Shown here piece after piece: positions 6,590 through 7,726 of a DNA stretch of 7,726 bases (positions are counted from its first letter, which is position 1; each line of letters begins with the position of its first letter). The DNA lies in contig DMKG01000178.1 of assembly GCA_003454415.1 (NCBI GenBank), positions 2,373-10,098 of the forward strand, read 5' to 3'. The stretch is from Alphaproteobacteria bacterium. Its GTDB lineage: Bacteria > Pseudomonadota > Alphaproteobacteria > UBA11222. A program made the position numbers and the translations under genes. The notes below the pieces were generated by a model. It was not told the origin of the DNA, ran no database searches, and saw only the letters and a program-made list of their open reading frames with translations.

Positions 6590-6625
6590 AAAGAAAAACC
6601 CCGATCTTCTGAATGAGAATCGGGG
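6590..6625 (-). terminator. Intrinsic terminator acting on minus-strand transcription
   Basis: CCCCGAT and ATCGGGG form a perfect 7-bp stem (6599-6605 with 6619-6625). On the minus strand the stem is followed directly by TTTTTCTTT, a good U-tract. On the plus strand it is followed by CCAGTTGGGTTGGG, which has no U-tract. So although it sits 17 bases after the dehydrogenase stop, as a geneset hairpin would, its polarity is for RNA coming from the right. For the plus-strand operon it may only protect the mRNA end. Confidence 0.7.
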
Positions 6626-6639
6626 CCAGTTGGGTTGGG

Positions 6640-6655
6640 TTCCTCAAGGGAGGAA
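6640..6655. repeat. Perfect stem-loop TTCCTC/GAGGAA
   Basis: Six-base arms around a four-base centre (AAGG on the plus strand, CCTT on the minus). It would form the 5' hairpin of the candidate minus-strand small RNA. On the plus strand the same hairpin would expose AAGG and carry GGGAGGAAG, which resembles a ribosome binding site but has no gene after it. Confidence 0.7.
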
Positions 6656-6687
6656 GCGGCACTTTAACCCGGATACTGTTAATAAAA

Positions 6688-6703
6688 TGTGATCGTTATC
6701 ACG
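6688..6703. promoter_or_regulatory. CRP-type operator, site 1
   Basis: TGTGA-TCGTTA-TCACG matches 9 of 10 conserved positions of TGTGA-N6-TCACA and is preceded by AAAA, as in strong CRP sites. It also contains GTGAT-N4-ATCAC, which differs from the FNR consensus TTGAT-N4-ATCAA by one base per half, so CRP-type recognition is the better match. Candidate binder: the CRP/FNR-family protein encoded downstream. Confidence 0.65.
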
Positions 6704-6729
6704 GAATAATTGAAAAACCTGATCTTTGG

Positions 6730-6743
6730 TGTAATGAATTACA
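6730..6743. repeat. Palindrome TGTAAT-GA-ATTACA between the CRP sites
   Basis: Perfect 6-base arms with a 2-base centre. Its centre is 41 bp from site 1 and 21 bp from site 2. The left arm, preceded by TGG, also forms an extended -10-like box (TGGTGTAAT, plus strand, start near 6742). It may be an operator for another factor, a promoter element, or both. Confidence 0.45.
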
Positions 6744-6749
6744 GCAAAA

Positions 6750-6765
6750 TGTGATGATTATCACT
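6750..6765. promoter_or_regulatory. CRP-type operator, site 2
   Basis: TGTGA-TGATTA-TCACT matches 9 of 10 conserved positions and again has AAAA directly upstream. The two sites share AAAATGTGAT and TTATCAC and are 62 bp apart centre to centre, close to six helical turns, so two bound dimers would lie on the same DNA face. Confidence 0.65.
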
Positions 6766-6766
6766 A

Positions 6767-6788
6767 GGGTGATTCGTAAAATTCACCC
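6767..6788. repeat. Inverted repeat GGGTGA...TCACCC
   Basis: Perfect 6-base arms around a 10-base centre, placed 20 bp centre to centre from CRP-type site 2. As RNA it is a hairpin; as DNA it could be a third, degenerate operator, since the arms contain GTGA and TCAC with wider spacing. Confidence 0.35.
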
Positions 6789-6864
6789 AATGACCATTTT
6801 GGGCGGTTTACGGGATGGCCGTTGGCGGGCAGCCAGTCCCCAACAAGCATGTCATTCCGTCCGG

Positions 6865-6894
6865 TTGTGTCATTTGCATATATTTATCTATTAT
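6865..6894 (+). promoter_or_regulatory. Possible promoter of the CRP-family gene
   Basis: TTGTGT (6865-6870), an 18-base spacer and TATTAT (6889-6894, 5 of 6 from consensus) stand in an AT-rich stretch. The start would be near 6901, giving a leader of about 80 bases. The -35 is poor (3 of 6). The CRP-type sites would then lie about 140 and 200 bp upstream. The extended -10 at 6730-6735 is an alternative with a much longer leader. Confidence 0.35.
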
Positions 6895-6970
6895 CAGCTA
6901 ATTGAAGATCAGCCGGCGAGGGAATGGCGATGACCGGTCTGTGAAGCAGTATGCGAGATGCGCGGAGCAT

Positions 6971-6979
6971 GAGGGGGAG
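6971..6979 (+). promoter_or_regulatory. Ribosome binding site fixing the GTG start of the CRP-family gene
   Basis: GAGGGGGAG ends 4 bases before the GTG at 6984. In-frame ATGs at 6951 and 6969 lack a properly placed ribosome binding site, so GTG is preferred. Confidence 0.6.
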
Positions 6980-6983
6980 CAAA

Positions 6984-7726
6984 GTGAGCGAAGCGAAGGA
7001 TGACCTTCCAGGCGTGATCATTTCGGTTGATGCTACGGGTAACACCCTGGCCCGCAATTCCTTGTTTGAGGGGTTTGACGCGGAAGAATTACGTCAGATC
7101 GAACGCGCCTGCGTCTGGCGCAAGTGCAAGGCGGGAGATGAAATATTGACCCGCGAAAGCCTGAGCCGCGATATCATCTTTGTCGTGAGCGGGGAGGTTC
7201 GTATCGTCAACTTTTCCCTCACCGGCCGTGAGGTGGCCTATGCCGAAGTTAAGGAAGGCGGGTATTTTGGCGAACTGGCGGCAATAGATGGGGCGCCGCG
7301 ATCGGCCAATGTCGTAGCGCACACGGACTGTCTGTTCGCCAGTTTAAGTCCATCCGCCTTTCGCACGGTGTTGTTGAAGCATCCCGAGATCGCGGTGCGC
7401 GTGCTGGAAAAACTTGCGCGCATCATACGCATCTGTGACGACCGGATCATGGATCTGGCGACGCTTGGGGCGCATCAGCGCGTATACCGGGAGCTGGCTA
7501 AACTGATCACGGAGGATCCGGTCCGGTCAAACTCATGGCTGATATATCCGACGCCTACCCAGGCGATGATCGCTTCGAAAGCGAGCACGACCCGCGAAAC
7601 CGTGGCCCGGGTGATGGGCCAATTGACCAGTGCGGGCATATTGGAACGTAAAACCAAGACCCTGTATGTACGTGACCGCGAGCGTCTCAATCTGCTGATC
7701 GAGCATGTCAGTTCCAACGAGGACGC
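6984..7726 (+). CDS. CRP/FNR-family transcriptional regulator (runs off the right edge)
   Basis: At least 247 residues with no stop before the window ends; family members are usually 220-250, so it is nearly complete. An N-terminal extension of about 25 residues leads to the cyclic-nucleotide-binding beta-roll (about 27-130), whose phosphate-binding cassette reads YFGELAAIDGAPRSA with Glu97, Arg106 and Ser107. These match the cAMP contacts of E. coli Crp. A long dimer helix (about 132-160) follows, then a winged helix-turn-helix whose recognition helix is STTRETVARVMGQL, with Arg204, Glu205 and Arg209 matching the base-reading residues of Crp. It lacks the FNR N-terminal cysteine set, so oxygen sensing by an iron-sulfur cluster is unlikely. 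The HTH is less standard before the recognition helix (PTQAMIASKAS). Two CRP-type sites lie upstream, which suggests self-regulation. Start GTG chosen by ribosome binding site. Confidence 0.9.
   Translation, partial: MSEAKDDLPGVIISVDATGNTLARNSLFEGFDAEELRQIERACVWRKCKAGDEILTRESLSRDIIFVVSGEVRIVNFSLTGREVAYAEVKEGGYFGELAAIDGAPRSANVVAHTDCLFASLSPSAFRTVLLKHPEIAVRVLEKLARIIRICDDRIMDLATLGAHQRVYRELAKLITEDPVRSNSWLIYPTPTQAMIASKASTTRETVARVMGQLTSAGILERKTKTLYVRDRERLNLLIEHVSSNED

Larger units (their letters stand above)
6590..6656 (-). ncRNA. Candidate small RNA, about 65 nt, minus strand
   Basis: Read on the minus strand from about 6656: stem-loop TTCCTC-CCTT-GAGGAA (6655-6640, perfect 6 bp, 4-base loop), a single-stranded linker CCCAACCCAACTGG, then the terminator hairpin and U-tract. 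This two-hairpin layout with a CU-rich CCTCCC is typical of bacterial regulatory RNAs, and CCUCCC can pair with GGGAGG Shine-Dalgarno sequences. A CRP-type site centred at 6695.5 and a -10-like TAAAGT (6666-6661) would give a start near 6654 if arranged as a class II CRP promoter. No minus-strand protein gene lies to the right that would otherwise need this terminator. Transcription is not shown; this is inference from layout. Confidence 0.4.
6582..6983. other. 402-base regulatory region without a protein gene
   Basis: Between the dehydrogenase and the CRP-family regulator there is no convincing protein gene. A 106-codon frame at 6613-6933 has no family features and no ribosome binding site. 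The region instead holds two stem-loops (6599-6625 and 6640-6655), two CRP-type operators, two other palindromes, candidate promoters, and a leader of more than 80 bases before the regulator. It is locally more AT-rich (6661-6800 and 6871-6910) than the genes around it, as expected for control DNA. Confidence 0.7.

Noticed and set aside
6613..6933. 106-codon plus-strand frame in the regulatory region
   Set aside because: Odd composition, no ribosome binding site, and it crosses operators and palindromes; best seen as a chance frame.
6919..6946. Tiny upstream reading frames (MAMTGL) before the regulator
   Set aside because: Four to six codons with marginal ribosome binding; too short to tell from chance.
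6951..6983. Longer N-terminus of the CRP-family protein from the ATG at 6951 or 6969
   Set aside because: Neither ATG has a properly spaced ribosome binding site, while the GTG at 6984 has GAGGGGGAG; kept only as an alternative.
6984..7726. FNR-type oxygen sensor
   Set aside because: The N-terminal cysteine cluster needed for the 4Fe-4S centre is absent; the cysteines present (43, 48, 116, 151) do not fit the pattern.

Overview
The window looks like chromosomal DNA of an alphaproteobacterium. The left half carries the block sppA - ihfB - lapA-like - trpF - trpB on the minus strand, an order I know from many Alphaproteobacteria, and the protein motifs fit that group. I cannot name the genus from the sequence alone. 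No tRNA, rRNA, insertion sequence, CRISPR array or integrase is visible.

Left half (about 1-2960, all minus strand, read right to left). A sigma70-like promoter (2961-2990) drives a signal peptide peptidase (sppA), followed by the integration host factor beta subunit (ihfB) and a small LapA-domain membrane protein. A hairpin (1390-1411) then separates this group from trpF, which has its own extended -10 promoter so close to the ATG that its mRNA may be leaderless. A 164-base spacer with a small tandem repeat leads to trpB, which runs off the left edge. trpF and trpB catalyse steps of tryptophan synthesis.

Middle (2926-3248). This is a divergent gene-to-gene region. It holds the sppA promoter, a doubtful small minus-strand reading frame, a short inverted repeat and the strong ribosome binding site of the first transporter.

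Right half (3249-6581, plus strand). Two closely related major-facilitator transporters of the monocarboxylate/oxalate-formate (OFA/MCT) type stand in tandem, followed closely by a DHRS4-like short-chain dehydrogenase/reductase. The three genes look like one operon that imports or exports a small organic acid or carbonyl compound and oxidises or reduces it. The substrate cannot be read from the sequence.

Right end (6582-7726). A 402-base region without a convincing protein gene contains a hairpin whose U-tract lies on the minus strand, a second perfect stem-loop, two near-perfect CRP-type operators (TGTGA-N6-TCAC) 62 bp apart, and further palindromes. I read this as a possible unannotated minus-strand small RNA plus the control region of the next gene, a CRP/FNR-family regulator running off the right edge. 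That regulator keeps the cyclic-nucleotide contacts (E97, R106, S107) and the Crp-like recognition helix RETVAR, so it may bind the sites upstream of its own gene.
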